Source: Acidobacteriota bacterium (GTDB lineage Bacteria > Acidobacteriota > Holophagae > Thermotomaculales > Thermotomaculaceae). From it: a stretch of DNA of 64,000 nucleotides. Positions 8,487 through 17,343 of this stretch are shown here, in pieces (within the stretch, counting starts at the first letter, position 1; each line of letters opens with the position of its first letter). The stretch is taken from assembly GCA_013152385.1 (NCBI GenBank), contig JAADGL010000033.1:1-64000 (forward strand). The letters run 5' to 3'. Below the pieces are notes generated by a model. That model was not told the origin of the DNA. It worked only from the letters and a program-made list of their open reading frames with translations, and searched no databases. A program made the position numbers and the translations under genes.

Positions 8487-8956
8487 TTGAAATTGAGGTT
8501 CCGGATTTTGGTAATGTACACCTGGAGTCCCTTGTGATGGATTTTAACGGGACCCTTGCAGTGGACGGACAGCTTCTTGAGGGTGTGCCCGAACGGCTTC
8601 GGGCGGTTTCGGAGTTCCTGTCTCTCTATGTGATTACTGCGGATACCTTCGGGACGGTGAAAGCACAGCTTGGGGATCTGCCGGTTTCGGTGCAGATTCT
8701 CCGGGCCGGGGAAAACCAGGCAGCTGAAAAGGCTGCATTTGTCAGGCATCTCGGGAAGTCTGAAACCGCCGCAATCGGTAACGGACGGAATGATCGGTTG
8801 ATGCTGGCGGAAGCCGGGGTCGGGGTCGCGGTGATTCTGCGGGAAGGTGCAGCACCTGAAACCGTTGCTGCGGCGGATATTGTGTCTTGTGATATTTGCG
8901 GAGCACTTGAGCTGTTTCTCAATCCCATGAGACTGAAAGCGACGCTGAGGAGCTGA
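8483..8956 (+). CDS. HAD-superfamily protein, soluble P-type ATPase-like (COG4087 type)
   Basis: 157 residues, the compact cap-less form. HAD motif I reads MDFNGTLA, where P-type ATPases have DKTGT; the nucleophile Asp is present, but the second acid of phosphatases is replaced by Asn, as is usual in COG4087. Motif II is the Thr in YVITADT. Motif IV is IGNGRNDRLML. A phosphohydrolase is expected from fold, but the physiological substrate is unknown. The ATGA overlap with the MFS gene suggests a shared role. Confidence 0.78.
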   Translation: MIEIEVPDFGNVHLESLVMDFNGTLAVDGQLLEGVPERLRAVSEFLSLYVITADTFGTVKAQLGDLPVSVQILRAGENQAAEKAAFVRHLGKSETAAIGNGRNDRLMLAEAGVGVAVILREGAAPETVAAADIVSCDICGALELFLNPMRLKATLRS

Positions 8957-9010
8957 AAACAACTTTCGCTGAATGGGCTGTTTACAATTTGTTACAGCCC
9001 GGAAATCTGT

Positions 9011-9038
9011 CTGAAACATTAAAATTCAATGATATACT
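9011..9038 (+). promoter_or_regulatory. Candidate promoter of the response regulator/kinase operon
   Basis: CTGAAA (9011-9016), 16 nt, TATACT (9033-9038), about 30 nt before the response regulator start. Confidence 0.45.
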
Positions 9039-9067
9039 GGTAAAAACAATTCGGGGTGAATTTATTC

Positions 9068-9763
9068 ATGAATGCGGAAATGCCCAAATTACTGATTATT
9101 GATGATGATGTCAGTCTCAATGAACTCCTTGAAAACTATTTGTCGGATTTTGCTTTTGAGGTGGAATCTGTCACGGATCCCCGGGCCGGCCTCTCCCGCT
9201 TGGAGGCCGGAAGGTATGAGTTGGTTGTTCTGGATGTGATGATGCCGGAGATGGACGGATTTGAGGTCTTAAAGGAGATCCGGGAGAAATCAGCCATTCC
9301 GGTAATTATGCTCACTGCCAGAGGGGAAGTGATGGACCGGGTGCTGGGCCTGGAGCTGGGGGCTGACGATTATCTGCCGAAACCTTTTGAGCCGAGAGAG
9401 TTGGTGGCCCGTATCCGTAGCATTCTGAAACGGGTTGCTTCGGACGGGGAAAGTGGCCGGGAACGCATTGCCACAGGCTCCGGCCTGGTGCTGATACCTG
9501 CACGGAAAGAAGCAGAACTGCATAATGAACTTCTGGATCTTACAACAATGGAATACGATATGCTGGAATTGCTGGTAAAAAAGAAGGGGCGAATACTCAG
9601 CAGGGATTTCATCATGGAATCCCTGAAAGGATATGAATGGGAAGTGTATGACCGGTCCATTGATGTGGCGATAAGCAGGCTCAGAGCAAAATTGGGGGAC
9701 AATCCGGGAAGTCCCCGTTTCATAAAAACGGTCCGCGGGGCCGGTTACATGTTTATTGATTGA
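9068..9763 (+). CDS. OmpR/PhoB-family response regulator
   Basis: 231 residues from ATG 9068 (GGGGTGA 8 nt upstream); GTG 9056 is an alternative. The receiver domain (about 1-120) has acidic pocket IDDD at 11-14, phospho-acceptor Asp56 in VVLDVMMPEMDG and the conserved Lys in YLPKPF. The C-terminal winged helix has the typical LTTMEYDMLELL entry, DRSIDVAISRLRAKLG recognition region and KTVRGAGYMF ending. It is a cytoplasmic transcription regulator activated by phosphorylation. The kinase gene starts 1 nt after its stop. Target genes cannot be deduced. Confidence 0.92.
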   Translation: MNAEMPKLLIIDDDVSLNELLENYLSDFAFEVESVTDPRAGLSRLEAGRYELVVLDVMMPEMDGFEVLKEIREKSAIPVIMLTARGEVMDRVLGLELGADDYLPKPFEPRELVARIRSILKRVASDGESGRERIATGSGLVLIPARKEAELHNELLDLTTMEYDMLELLVKKKGRILSRDFIMESLKGYEWEVYDRSIDVAISRLRAKLGDNPGSPRFIKTVRGAGYMFID

Positions 9764-9764
9764 T

Positions 9765-11084
9765 ATGAAGAGAATACCCCTAAAACTGGTGCTGGTGGTT
9801 GCGGTGTCGGCCGCAGTTATCACAGTCCTTTTGCTGATGCTCTTTTTTGTCCGGTTTCAGGAGCGGCGTCTCAGCACACTGAATCCGGCTCAGGGACGTT
9901 TTATTCAATTTCTCCTCCGGGACATTGCGGCGGACCCAAGCCCGGAAACGATTCACCGCCTTTCCGGAATCTACCGGATGCATATTCTGGTGGTGAAAGG
10001 GAAAACCCGAATTTCTTCCGATTCCGATTACTTTTCCTCTGAAGCATATTCGGGTTTAAAACGGGAACCCTGGCCGGGAAACAGGAAGCGGCATCCGGCC
10101 CCGCTTAATCGCAGGGGGGAAATGTTTTTGCTGAAAGCCGGACATCTGCCGGTTGGAATTGAACTTCGAAGAGGAAGCAACCGTTTCATACTGGTAAAAT
10201 ATGCGGATGACAGCCGGGTTCGTCGAACAGCTTACTTCGTAACCGCAAGTGTCGTTGCAATCCTTGCATTCCTGTTCTTTCTTGTAAAAACGTGGTTAGC
10301 AGACCCTCTGAATGAACTTGAAGCGGCGATCCGTGCCTTTCCCGAGGGGATGTATTCCGGGAAGCCGATACACGGTTCCGGAGATTTGCGGAAACTCTTT
10401 GACGCCTTTGGTGAGATGAAAGAACAGGTTCGTCAGACCGTGTCGGACAAAGAGCGTTTGCTGCGGGATGTCAGCCATGACCTGAAATCTCCCATTACCC
10501 GGATGCGGGTGGCAGCGGAAATGCTGCCGGAGTCGGCTATCCGGGAGCGGATTCTGGAAGACCTGGCCGAGCTTTTGTCACTTGTGAATCAGGTGCTGGA
10601 AGTTCAGAAACAGAAAAACTATAAACGGGAACGGATTGATGCGGGAGAACTTCTTCGGGAATATTTGAACTCCGGCAAGCTGCAGATCCCTGTACGTCTG
10701 AACATTGCGGAAGATTTCTGTTTCAGGGGAAATCGGGAACAGTTTACCCGTGTTGTAGAAAATCTTTTGGATAATTCTGCCAAATATGCGCGGCATTCGG
10801 CCGGGGTTGAAATCTCCTGTGCCGTAGAGGAAGAACGGGGCGTGGTAACGTTTTCAGATTCAGGGGACGGTTTGGACGCAGATGTCATTGAACATATTTT
10901 CGAACCGTTTTTTAAAGGCGATCCTTCCCGGCGTCAGGATATCCGAAGCGGTTCCGGCCTGGGCCTGGCCATATGCAAAACCATTGTCGAAGCGATGGAC
11001 GGTTCGATTCACGCATATCCTTCCGGATCCGGCGGCCTGTTGATAAAAATTTATTTCCCTCCGGATGAAGATTGCCGCAGTTGA
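9765..11084 (+). CDS. Membrane sensor histidine kinase
   Basis: 439 residues from ATG 9765. Transmembrane helix 1 is at residues 6-25. A roughly 130-residue sensor region follows, then a second helix around 155-172 and a HAMP-like linker. The DHp box reads DVSHDLKSPITRMR. The ATPase boxes are NLLDNSAKYA (N), FSDSGDGLD (G1) and GSGLGLAICKTIV (G2). It autophosphorylates and is the likely partner of the preceding OmpR-type regulator. The sensor region has no domain I can name, so the signal is unknown. Confidence 0.9.
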   Translation: MKRIPLKLVLVVAVSAAVITVLLLMLFFVRFQERRLSTLNPAQGRFIQFLLRDIAADPSPETIHRLSGIYRMHILVVKGKTRISSDSDYFSSEAYSGLKREPWPGNRKRHPAPLNRRGEMFLLKAGHLPVGIELRRGSNRFILVKYADDSRVRRTAYFVTASVVAILAFLFFLVKTWLADPLNELEAAIRAFPEGMYSGKPIHGSGDLRKLFDAFGEMKEQVRQTVSDKERLLRDVSHDLKSPITRMRVAAEMLPESAIRERILEDLAELLSLVNQVLEVQKQKNYKRERIDAGELLREYLNSGKLQIPVRLNIAEDFCFRGNREQFTRVVENLLDNSAKYARHSAGVEISCAVEEERGVVTFSDSGDGLDADVIEHIFEPFFKGDPSRRQDIRSGSGLGLAICKTIVEAMDGSIHAYPSGSGGLLIKIYFPPDEDCRS

Positions 11085-11118
11085 ACGGTAAATTGCAGTT
11101 GGAGTCCGTGTACTGCCG

Positions 11119-11158
11119 TAAAAAAAACCGGAAACGGCTGTCTTGTCCGTCTCCGGTT
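11119..11158 (-). terminator. Rho-independent terminator of the 11187-11756 gene
   Basis: On the minus strand AACCGGAGACGG and CCGTTTCCGGTT pair around a 9-nt loop and are followed by a run of eight T. Confidence 0.85.
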
Positions 11159-11186
11159 CAAATTCAGGTTCATTTCAGAAATGTAT

Positions 11187-11756
11187 TCAGAAAGTAATTG
11201 TGATTTCTCCGTTGATGTCGGGATTTTTTGAGTCCCGAATTTTCAGAATTGCCTTCTCGCCCTTTTTGATGCCGGGATTTTTAAAATAGAGTTTTGTCCG
11301 GACGCCGAGGGTGTCGCTGACTGTTACCATTTCGGACGGAACAATATTTCCTTCGGTTCGGGCGGGGAAGAAATCCACATTGGTCTGAAACTGATATTTG
11401 GACATGTCGGAGGGGAAAATATGCTCGGTTTCTCTGCTGAACAGTGTCATGTCCATGACATCCCGGTGGTAATTTTGACGCAGTTCTCTGAACGTGGGCA
11501 TGTGATAGGTTTTACCTTTGTAGATCAGTACAATGTCGGACCGGTTTACGACAGCGGTGATTTTGCTGTCCGTACCCAGGTAGGCAACAAAAGGCAGATA
11601 AGTCCGGTTCAGGTTTTTTGCTGCTACGGCGGCATTTACCGCGATGTTAATTTTGCCGTCGGTGTTAATGTAACTGTAATTCCCCAGATGGCGGGTTTTT
11701 GCGAGTCCCAATGTTGCAATACCCAGTACGAGAAGAACAATCAGACTTTTTTTCAT
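11187..11756 (-). CDS. Exported protein of unknown function
   Basis: 189 residues beginning with a clear signal peptide (KKSLIVLLVLGIATLGLA, residues 2-19, cleavage probably before KTRHLG). The mature part is about 170 residues, beta-rich by eye, with no cysteines or membrane segment and no family I recognise. The C-terminal part (KNPGIKKGEKAILKIRDSKN) resembles a small beta-sandwich strand pattern. A good ribosome binding site (AAGGAGGTGG) precedes the ATG. It is monocistronic with a strong terminator and lies divergent from the beta-helix gene. It is periplasmic or surface-located. Confidence 0.75.
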   Translation of the reverse strand: MKKSLIVLLVLGIATLGLAKTRHLGNYSYINTDGKINIAVNAAVAAKNLNRTYLPFVAYLGTDSKITAVVNRSDIVLIYKGKTYHMPTFRELRQNYHRDVMDMTLFSRETEHIFPSDMSKYQFQTNVDFFPARTEGNIVPSEMVTVSDTLGVRTKLYFKNPGIKKGEKAILKIRDSKNPDINGEITITF

Positions 11757-11883
11757 GTTCCACCTCCTTAAATTTTTTCGCCAGTAACAATTATATGCAA
11801 AATCCGTGCCTGAAAACTGTCCGCAATCCCGGAACGATTATTGGGTTTTTCCGTGATATGAAACACAAATTCCGCATTCTTTC

Positions 11884-11912
11884 TTGTGTAGTCCGGCAGG
11901 AGCCGTTATATT
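11884..11912 (+). promoter_or_regulatory. Promoter of the beta-helix gene
   Basis: TTGTGT (11884-11889), 17 nt, TATATT (11907-11912), about 50 nt before the start codon at 11963. Confidence 0.5.
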
Positions 11913-11962
11913 TGAAAAACAAATGATTCAATAGGAAATTATTGAACAGACGGAGGGGAAAA

Positions 11963-13999
11963 GTGAGAAAAGTATTGTTGCTTCTATTGATTATTTATTC
12001 CGTACCGGGGCTTGCTTCTACAATCTATGTCTCTTTATCCGGCAATGACCAAACCGGAAACGGAACAATTTCTTCGCCTTTTGCGACAATCAGCCATGCG
12101 CTGGATGTTTCAAGTGCCGGCGACACGATTCAGATCCGGGCGGGAACATACAATGAGGCGGTTCGGATTCGAAATGCCAATATCACATTAAAATCGTATG
12201 ACAGCGAACATGTCATTATTCATACGCCTGTTGATGATGAAAATCTGGACACGACCGTCACCCTGGATGTGGATGCCGATGGCAGTACCCTGGAGGGCCT
12301 GGAAATCACCGGAGGATATTATTACGGAATTATGCTGTTTACCCGCTGGGATTGGGGAGACCCGGACGACCGGACGGGAGTATCCCGCATTACGATTCAG
12401 AACTGTAAAATTCACGATACAGGCAGGGATTGCATCAAGGTGACTCCGGAATGCGATTATCTTACCGTTGCAGACTGTGAAATCTATAACTCCGGAATCC
12501 GTTACGGCGGTAATGCGGAAGGGGTGGACAATGTCAATTCGGACTATATGGTGGTTCGGGACTGTTACATTCACGACACCGCTACGACCGGTGTATATGC
12601 CAAGGGGGGTGCAATCGGCGCGGTGATTGAACGAAATATTATTGAAAACTGCGGTGAAATCGGGGTGGCATTGGGATTTGACACCAGCCCGGAATATTTT
12701 GATTTAACGGTAAACCCCGACCGCTATGAGAACATCGGAGGTGTTGTCCGGAATTGCCTCATCCGAAATACCGGCATGGCGGGGATTGCATTTTACGCGG
12801 CAAAAGACGCCTCAGCATACAACAATACGCTGGTTGACACGGCACAGTCGGCTCAAAGCGCAATATATTTCGGTGTCTCGTTGCAGGACTGGGAGCCGGA
12901 TACAGACCCCAACGACGGAATCGGCTACCGCCCCGCAAGTACAAACATTCATGTGGAGAATAACATTGTATTTCAGGATTCTTCGATTTCCACACCGATG
13001 GTTTTTATCCGGACTTTTTACCATGAAGGCGATGTCGGCAGGGTAAACGCGATGGACGGAATGCCTGCAATGGATTACAACTGCTACTGGCATGGAAACA
13101 GCCCATTGGCATTTACGGACCAGCGTCCGGGTTACGAAATGGAAAACGGAAGTTTCAGTGACTGGCAGAATCACATCAGTTCCGAGGGCCATAGCTTTGT
13201 TGCCAATCCGTCTCTGGATTCCGAATACCGTCCGGCGGAAGGGAGCCCCTGTATTGACGCGGGTGACAGCAGTGTTCCGGTATCCGATGACCTGGACAAA
13301 AATCCCCGTACCGCTCCCTTTGATATCGGGGCGTATGAGGTCAATGGAGATCAGCCTCCGGTGGAAGGGACAGCGTATTATTTGCCTCACATTGCCCATG
13401 GCAATTACACGACGTACCTTCTTGCCTATACCCCGGCAAATGAACAGGCAAAATTCCGGGTGACACTCTATGGAGATGACGGCCGGCTGTTACAGAACGG
13501 GAGTTATGTGCTGGCTCCCCGGAACACAATGAAAATTAATGTTTCTTCCGAATCCGGAGGCGCTGCGATGGCTGCCACTGTGACCCTGACGGAGGGGACA
13601 GCGGTTTTCAAGGGTGTTTTCTTCAACAGCTCCGGCGGGATGGCGGAGTTTGTTCTGGACAGCCAGTTGTCAGACAATCTGATATATCTGTTCCCGTCAT
13701 ACAATACTTCTGTAAGCTGGAACGGCCTTGCCTGCTGGAACACCTCGGATTCTGCTGTTTCCGTAGTGTTGACTGCCTATGCGGACGGCGTGGCTGTAGG
13801 GGATCAGACAGTTTCGCTGGCAGCAAAAGAAAATCTGGTGGATGTAATCGGTCCGGATGGGGCAGTGTTGACCGGTCTGGGCCTTCATGATTTTGACATG
13901 ATTCGGATTCAGACAACAGATTCTGTGCTTTCCGGCCTGAATATTTCAGGGGATGGCCAGGAGAAGCTGGTATTTACGCCCGCTATCCGTCTAAATTGA
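11963..13999 (+). CDS. Secreted right-handed beta-helix protein with C-terminal duplicated domain
   Basis: 678 residues from GTG 11963, supported by GGAGGGG at 11952-11958; the frame is open from TTG 11942. A signal peptide (RKVLLLLLIIYSVPGLAS) is followed by the typical beta-helix opening YVSLSGNDQTGNGT..SPFATISHAL. Repeated coils with ITIQNCKIHDT and VVRDCYIHDTATTGVYAKGG patterns run to about residue 450 and end with CIDAG..DLDKNPR. Such folds are common in polysaccharide lyases and surface adhesins; no catalytic site is recognisable. The last 210 residues contain two beta-rich repeats resembling the C-terminus of the C25 protease at 37924-42009. Confidence 0.8.
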   Translation: MRKVLLLLLIIYSVPGLASTIYVSLSGNDQTGNGTISSPFATISHALDVSSAGDTIQIRAGTYNEAVRIRNANITLKSYDSEHVIIHTPVDDENLDTTVTLDVDADGSTLEGLEITGGYYYGIMLFTRWDWGDPDDRTGVSRITIQNCKIHDTGRDCIKVTPECDYLTVADCEIYNSGIRYGGNAEGVDNVNSDYMVVRDCYIHDTATTGVYAKGGAIGAVIERNIIENCGEIGVALGFDTSPEYFDLTVNPDRYENIGGVVRNCLIRNTGMAGIAFYAAKDASAYNNTLVDTAQSAQSAIYFGVSLQDWEPDTDPNDGIGYRPASTNIHVENNIVFQDSSISTPMVFIRTFYHEGDVGRVNAMDGMPAMDYNCYWHGNSPLAFTDQRPGYEMENGSFSDWQNHISSEGHSFVANPSLDSEYRPAEGSPCIDAGDSSVPVSDDLDKNPRTAPFDIGAYEVNGDQPPVEGTAYYLPHIAHGNYTTYLLAYTPANEQAKFRVTLYGDDGRLLQNGSYVLAPRNTMKINVSSESGGAAMAATVTLTEGTAVFKGVFFNSSGGMAEFVLDSQLSDNLIYLFPSYNTSVSWNGLACWNTSDSAVSVVLTAYADGVAVGDQTVSLAAKENLVDVIGPDGAVLTGLGLHDFDMIRIQTTDSVLSGLNISGDGQEKLVFTPAIRLN

Positions 14000-14047
14000 G
14001 TTTTGTATTCTTGCAAATAAAAGCTTTTTTCTGTGGAAATGATGAAA

Positions 14048-14063
14048 TGTGATGAATATCACA
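14048..14063. promoter_or_regulatory. CRP/FNR-family operator-like palindrome
   Basis: TGTGA-N6-TCACA, extended to ATGTGAT-GAAT-ATCACAT (14047-14064), with 7-bp perfect arms. It matches the CRP consensus almost fully and is centred about 57 nt upstream of the predicted transcription start of the cytochrome gene, close to class I activator spacing. Confidence 0.65.
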
Positions 14064-14078
14064 TGACAAGATTGTCCC

Positions 14079-14106
14079 TTGCAATATTAATAATGAGAAG
14101 TATAAT
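14079..14106 (+). promoter_or_regulatory. Sigma-70-type promoter of the tetraheme cytochrome
   Basis: TTGCAA (14079-14084), 16 nt, TATAAT (14101-14106), 26 nt before the ATG at 14133. Confidence 0.65.
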
Positions 14107-14132
14107 ATGAAAGAACATTGAAGGAGGGTAAA

Positions 14133-14498
14133 ATGAAAAAAATTCTTTCCATTGCAGTCGCGTTGGCGTTTGTATTGGGTGTAACCGTGGTAATGGCGGC
14201 TACAGCTCCCAAAACCGTGACCCTGAAAGCGAATCCGAAAAAAGTGGTGGAGTTTCCCCACAAGATTCATTCGGACAAATTTAAATGTGAAACTTGCCAT
14301 CACAAATGGGACAAGAAAGGCGAGCCGAGAGCATGTCTGACCTGTCACAAAAAGAAAGCCGGCGATGCGCCGAGATTTTTTAAGGCTTTTCATGACCGGA
14401 AATCCGATCGTTCCTGCCTTGGTTGCCACAAGAAGATGGCAAAAGAAGGGAAAAAATCCGGGCCGACCAAGTGCGCTCAGTGCCACGTTAAAAAGTAA
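14133..14498 (+). CDS. Periplasmic tetraheme c-type cytochrome (class III/c7-like)
   Basis: 121 residues from ATG 14133, preceded by GGAGGG. A signal peptide covers residues 1-23 (ILSIAVALAFVLGVTVVMA). Four CXXCH heme-binding motifs lie at 52-56, 68-72, 95-99 and 114-118. Extra histidines at 43, 46, 57 and 87 could be the second axial ligands, so four bis-His hemes are plausible. The FPHKIH motif is typical of the cytochrome c7/c3 family. The mature protein is strongly basic. It would shuttle electrons in the periplasm. It stands alone between a promoter with a CRP-type site and a terminator; redox partners are not in the window. Confidence 0.88.
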   Translation: MKKILSIAVALAFVLGVTVVMAATAPKTVTLKANPKKVVEFPHKIHSDKFKCETCHHKWDKKGEPRACLTCHKKKAGDAPRFFKAFHDRKSDRSCLGCHKKMAKEGKKSGPTKCAQCHVKK

Positions 14499-14514
14499 AA
14501 AAATTTGTATGAAA

Positions 14515-14545
14515 GAAAACCCGCCGTACGGCGGGGGTTTTTTTG
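14515..14545 (+). terminator. Rho-independent terminator of the cytochrome gene
   Basis: CCCGCCG-TA-CGGCGGG (14520-14535) followed by GTTTTTTTTG. Confidence 0.85.
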
Positions 14546-14558
14546 TGTTTGAGAAAAC

Positions 14559-15677
14559 ATGGCGGATAAAACTGCAACGGTAACAATTGAAAAAGTAGTT
14601 CAGGGCGGGAAGGGGCTCGCCCGTTTTGAAGGGCGGGTTGTTTTAGTGGACCGTGTATTGCCCGGTGAAGATGTGCGGGTCAGCCTCCGGCCGCGAAAGG
14701 GTGTGACAGCCGGGGAATTTCCGGAGGTTCTGGCTTCTTCTCCCCTGCGGGTGGTTTCCGACTGCCCCTTTTACAGCCGCTGCGGCGGTTGTGATTTTCG
14801 CCACACCGGTTATGAAACCGAACTGGAACTGAAACAGTCCATTCTTCTGGAAACCCTCCGGCGGATCGGAAAGGTTTTGCTTTCCCCGGCTGAGCTGGCA
14901 GTTATTGCGTCTCCCCGGCGCAACCGCTACCGTATCCGGACCCGGTTTCAATGCGACGGGGGCCGGAAAGGCTTTTTTGCCAAAGCTTCCCATGATATCG
15001 TGCCGGTGGATGACTGTCTGCTGATGCCGGAGCATCTGGCACCGGTGCTCCGAAAGACCCGGTGCCGCAATGCTTTTTATCTGGAAACTCATCCTGTTCT
15101 GGATACAGTTTATCGTTATCGGAAACCCGGAGAATTTGACACTGTGGAGCTTGATTTTCCCGGATACACCCTGATGCATTGTCCGGGTAATTTTATTCAG
15201 GCCAATCGTTTTCTTCTGAATCAATTTGTCGAAACCGTGCGGGAATTCGCAGGGAAGGGAGAGCGGCTGTGTGAACTTTTTGCCGGTTCCGGATTTCTTA
15301 CCCTGCCTTTGTCCCGGCAGTTTTCGAAATTGTCCGCGGTGGAATGGTCACATTCGGCGGTGGAGATGATGAGGAAGTCTCTTGAAATTAACGGAATCTC
15401 CAATGTTTCGATATCGGAACGGGATTGCGCCCGCTGGAATCCGGAGCCCTGCGATGTTCTGGTACTGGACCCGCCCCGGGAAGGGATGACGGGGGAACTG
15501 GCCCGGAAAATCAACCAATCGGGAATTCCTCGAATCGTCTATGTTTCCTGCGATGCCGCGACCCTTGGACGGGACATCCGCCGTCTGGATCAGTACCGTG
15601 TGGAAAAGGCAGTGTTGATTGATATGTTTCCCGGTACTGCGCATTTTGAAACGATGATTCGTCTTTCGAAAAAATAG
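14559..15677 (+). CDS. rlmD: Class I SAM-dependent RNA methyltransferase, RlmD/RumA/TrmA type
   Basis: 372 residues. The N-terminal TRAM domain (about 1-60) is followed by the iron-sulfur cysteine motif CPFYSRCGGCDF. The Rossmann methyltransferase domain has the SAM motif CELFAGSGFLTLPL and LDPPREGM. The catalytic cysteine lies in YVSCDAATLGRDI, matching the family SCNPATLARD signature. The family forms 5-methyluridine in 23S rRNA (U1939 or U747) or tRNA; this member is shorter than E. coli RlmD (about 430), so the exact target is not certain. The start is ATG 14559, with no strong ribosome binding site. It ends at a terminator shared with the convergent DUF3857 gene. Confidence 0.85.
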   Translation: MADKTATVTIEKVVQGGKGLARFEGRVVLVDRVLPGEDVRVSLRPRKGVTAGEFPEVLASSPLRVVSDCPFYSRCGGCDFRHTGYETELELKQSILLETLRRIGKVLLSPAELAVIASPRRNRYRIRTRFQCDGGRKGFFAKASHDIVPVDDCLLMPEHLAPVLRKTRCRNAFYLETHPVLDTVYRYRKPGEFDTVELDFPGYTLMHCPGNFIQANRFLLNQFVETVREFAGKGERLCELFAGSGFLTLPLSRQFSKLSAVEWSHSAVEMMRKSLEINGISNVSISERDCARWNPEPCDVLVLDPPREGMTGELARKINQSGIPRIVYVSCDAATLGRDIRRLDQYRVEKAVLIDMFPGTAHFETMIRLSKK

Positions 15678-15682
15678 AAAAC

Positions 15683-15699
15683 GGGGGGAATTTCCCCCC
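15683..15699. terminator. Bidirectional terminator hairpin
   Basis: GGGGGG-AATTT-CCCCCC between convergent genes. The minus-strand reading is followed by GTTTTCTATTTTTT; the plus-strand T tract is weak. Confidence 0.6.
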
Positions 15700-15714
15700 G
15701 AATGTCAAACCTGT

Positions 15715-17343
15715 TTATTCAACAAAGGCACACGAAGCGCTCTGGTTCAGAACCGGCGTAAGGAGTTCATTTATCTTTCCGAATCCATTTCTTCCTGTTT
15801 TGAATGCTGAAAGCCGGAGTTCCCGGTCAAGTGTCAGCGTTTTTCCATTGAGATTCCAGATGGTGGAGGATGTGCCGAAACGGTTGACAGCTTTTAGCCC
15901 GGCCGGCAGTACCAGCTTCGGTTTTTCTGCAAATTCAATGCTGAGGTGGATGATTCCGGTACAGGAAACCGGAATCCGAATTGAAGTGGCGTTCAAAACC
16001 GCATATTCAATTTCGGGAAGATGAAAGACACGGTCCAGAACCGTGTTTAACCGGATTTGGTTGTTTTGGAGTTTCAGTTTCAGCTTTCCCCTTTTTGTGA
16101 GTTTATCTTCAGTTTTTGCAAGGATGGTTTCACCGGTGACTGAGGCGTCTTTAAGGGGATTAAGGGATGAAAGGGAAAAATCCGCTCCGTTCTGTTCCCG
16201 CTGCGCCGTGATGGTGCCGGTAAAAGAGCCGTCTTTTTGTTCCGTCAGTTTTACCAGAACGGACACTGCGGATTGATTCGGTTTTACCCAATTGTGCCCG
16301 TAAAGCAAAAACGGAGATTTCCAGGGATTGGTGGCGGTGAGATTACAGAGGCCGGCATTCAATTGAAATTCCGCTCCGGTGGCAATGACTGTACCGTTTT
16401 TTTCATCGGCAAGTAAGACTGCGCTGTGGGGGATGCCGTAGCGTTTCAGCACCGCGTGGCTCAACATCATTTTTTCGAGGGGGGTGGCATAGCCGGAGCG
16501 TACAATTTCGGCAAAAGAACGAATGCCCCAGCCGGTAAGTTCAGGTTTCAGATGAATTGTCACCAGCCTGGAATTCAACAGGCGGTTCAATGCGGTTTCC
16601 ACCTCCATTTCCGTGCTGTTCTTATTCAGTTTCAATATGTTGATAACCGTTTCCATTGATGTGTCTCTGTTTGCCATGCGTGTTTTCAGCTGTTTTACCG
16701 GATTGGCCAGCCGGATGTAGAGGTAAGGCAGGTCATTGGCATTTGAATCTGTCCATGCCGGGCGCATGGACCGGGTATTTTTTACCTCATATGTTCCGTC
16801 TTTGATTTTTTTAACGCCACCGTTTACGATGATTTCAGCCTTTTTGTCCAGGCGGACGGTAACGGTTTTTCTGCGGATCGGCCATGGCCCGGCCATTTTT
16901 TCCATTACCCCGAAGCGGTGCGGGATAAGATCACTTGTCTTATATTCAAATTCCACAGTACAGCCGGGTTCCAGCCCGGTATGGGAAACGAATTTTTCCC
17001 GGATACCACTGAAATCCGGCGCGTTCTCAACAGAATAGGGTGTCTGGTCCAAAATCGCATTTTCCGGAGCCGGAAAGCGGCTGCCGTCTCTGTGGATGGT
17101 GACGGATTTCAGGATTTTTACCTGCTCCAGCTTCGGATTGTAACTGTAAAACCATTCCCCGACGGTCCGAAGTGCCTGAAAAGTATTGAGCTTCATTGTT
17201 AGCGACACATTTCGTTCCACACAGCCGTCGCGCTTCACGTGAATGGAAACGGATTCCGATTGGATGACAATTGCGGGCGCTGCCGCCTCTGCCGCAAACG
17301 TGCAAATCAAAGGAATCAGAATCAGTAAGATAAGCCGTTTCAT
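15715..17343 (-). CDS. Exported DUF3857/transglutaminase-like protein with degenerate active site
   Basis: 542 residues from ATG 17343 (GGAGGTG upstream). A signal peptide (KRLILLILIPLICTFAAEAA) is followed by a DUF3857-type beta domain (VERNVSLTMKL, SVTIHRDGSRFPAPENAILD, FEYKTSDLIPHRFG) and a transglutaminase-like region. Aligned by eye with the gene upstream, the catalytic Cys stretch QGVCKDKASM corresponds to SGYATPLEKMM, and the Asp of LDPTW is Asn, so it is probably not a transglutaminase. The start codon overlaps the upstream stop (ATGA), so the two are coupled. It is periplasmic; the function is unknown, and a binding or scaffold partner of the active homologue is possible. Confidence 0.75.
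   Translation of the reverse strand: MKRLILLILIPLICTFAAEAAAPAIVIQSESVSIHVKRDGCVERNVSLTMKLNTFQALRTVGEWFYSYNPKLEQVKILKSVTIHRDGSRFPAPENAILDQTPYSVENAPDFSGIREKFVSHTGLEPGCTVEFEYKTSDLIPHRFGVMEKMAGPWPIRRKTVTVRLDKKAEIIVNGGVKKIKDGTYEVKNTRSMRPAWTDSNANDLPYLYIRLANPVKQLKTRMANRDTSMETVINILKLNKNSTEMEVETALNRLLNSRLVTIHLKPELTGWGIRSFAEIVRSGYATPLEKMMLSHAVLKRYGIPHSAVLLADEKNGTVIATGAEFQLNAGLCNLTATNPWKSPFLLYGHNWVKPNQSAVSVLVKLTEQKDGSFTGTITAQREQNGADFSLSSLNPLKDASVTGETILAKTEDKLTKRGKLKLKLQNNQIRLNTVLDRVFHLPEIEYAVLNATSIRIPVSCTGIIHLSIEFAEKPKLVLPAGLKAVNRFGTSSTIWNLNGKTLTLDRELRLSAFKTGRNGFGKINELLTPVLNQSASCAFVE

Noticed and set aside
8000-9019. 339-residue minus-strand open frame under the MFS and HAD genes
   Set aside because: Antisense to two coupled genes with clear family motifs; no start signal.
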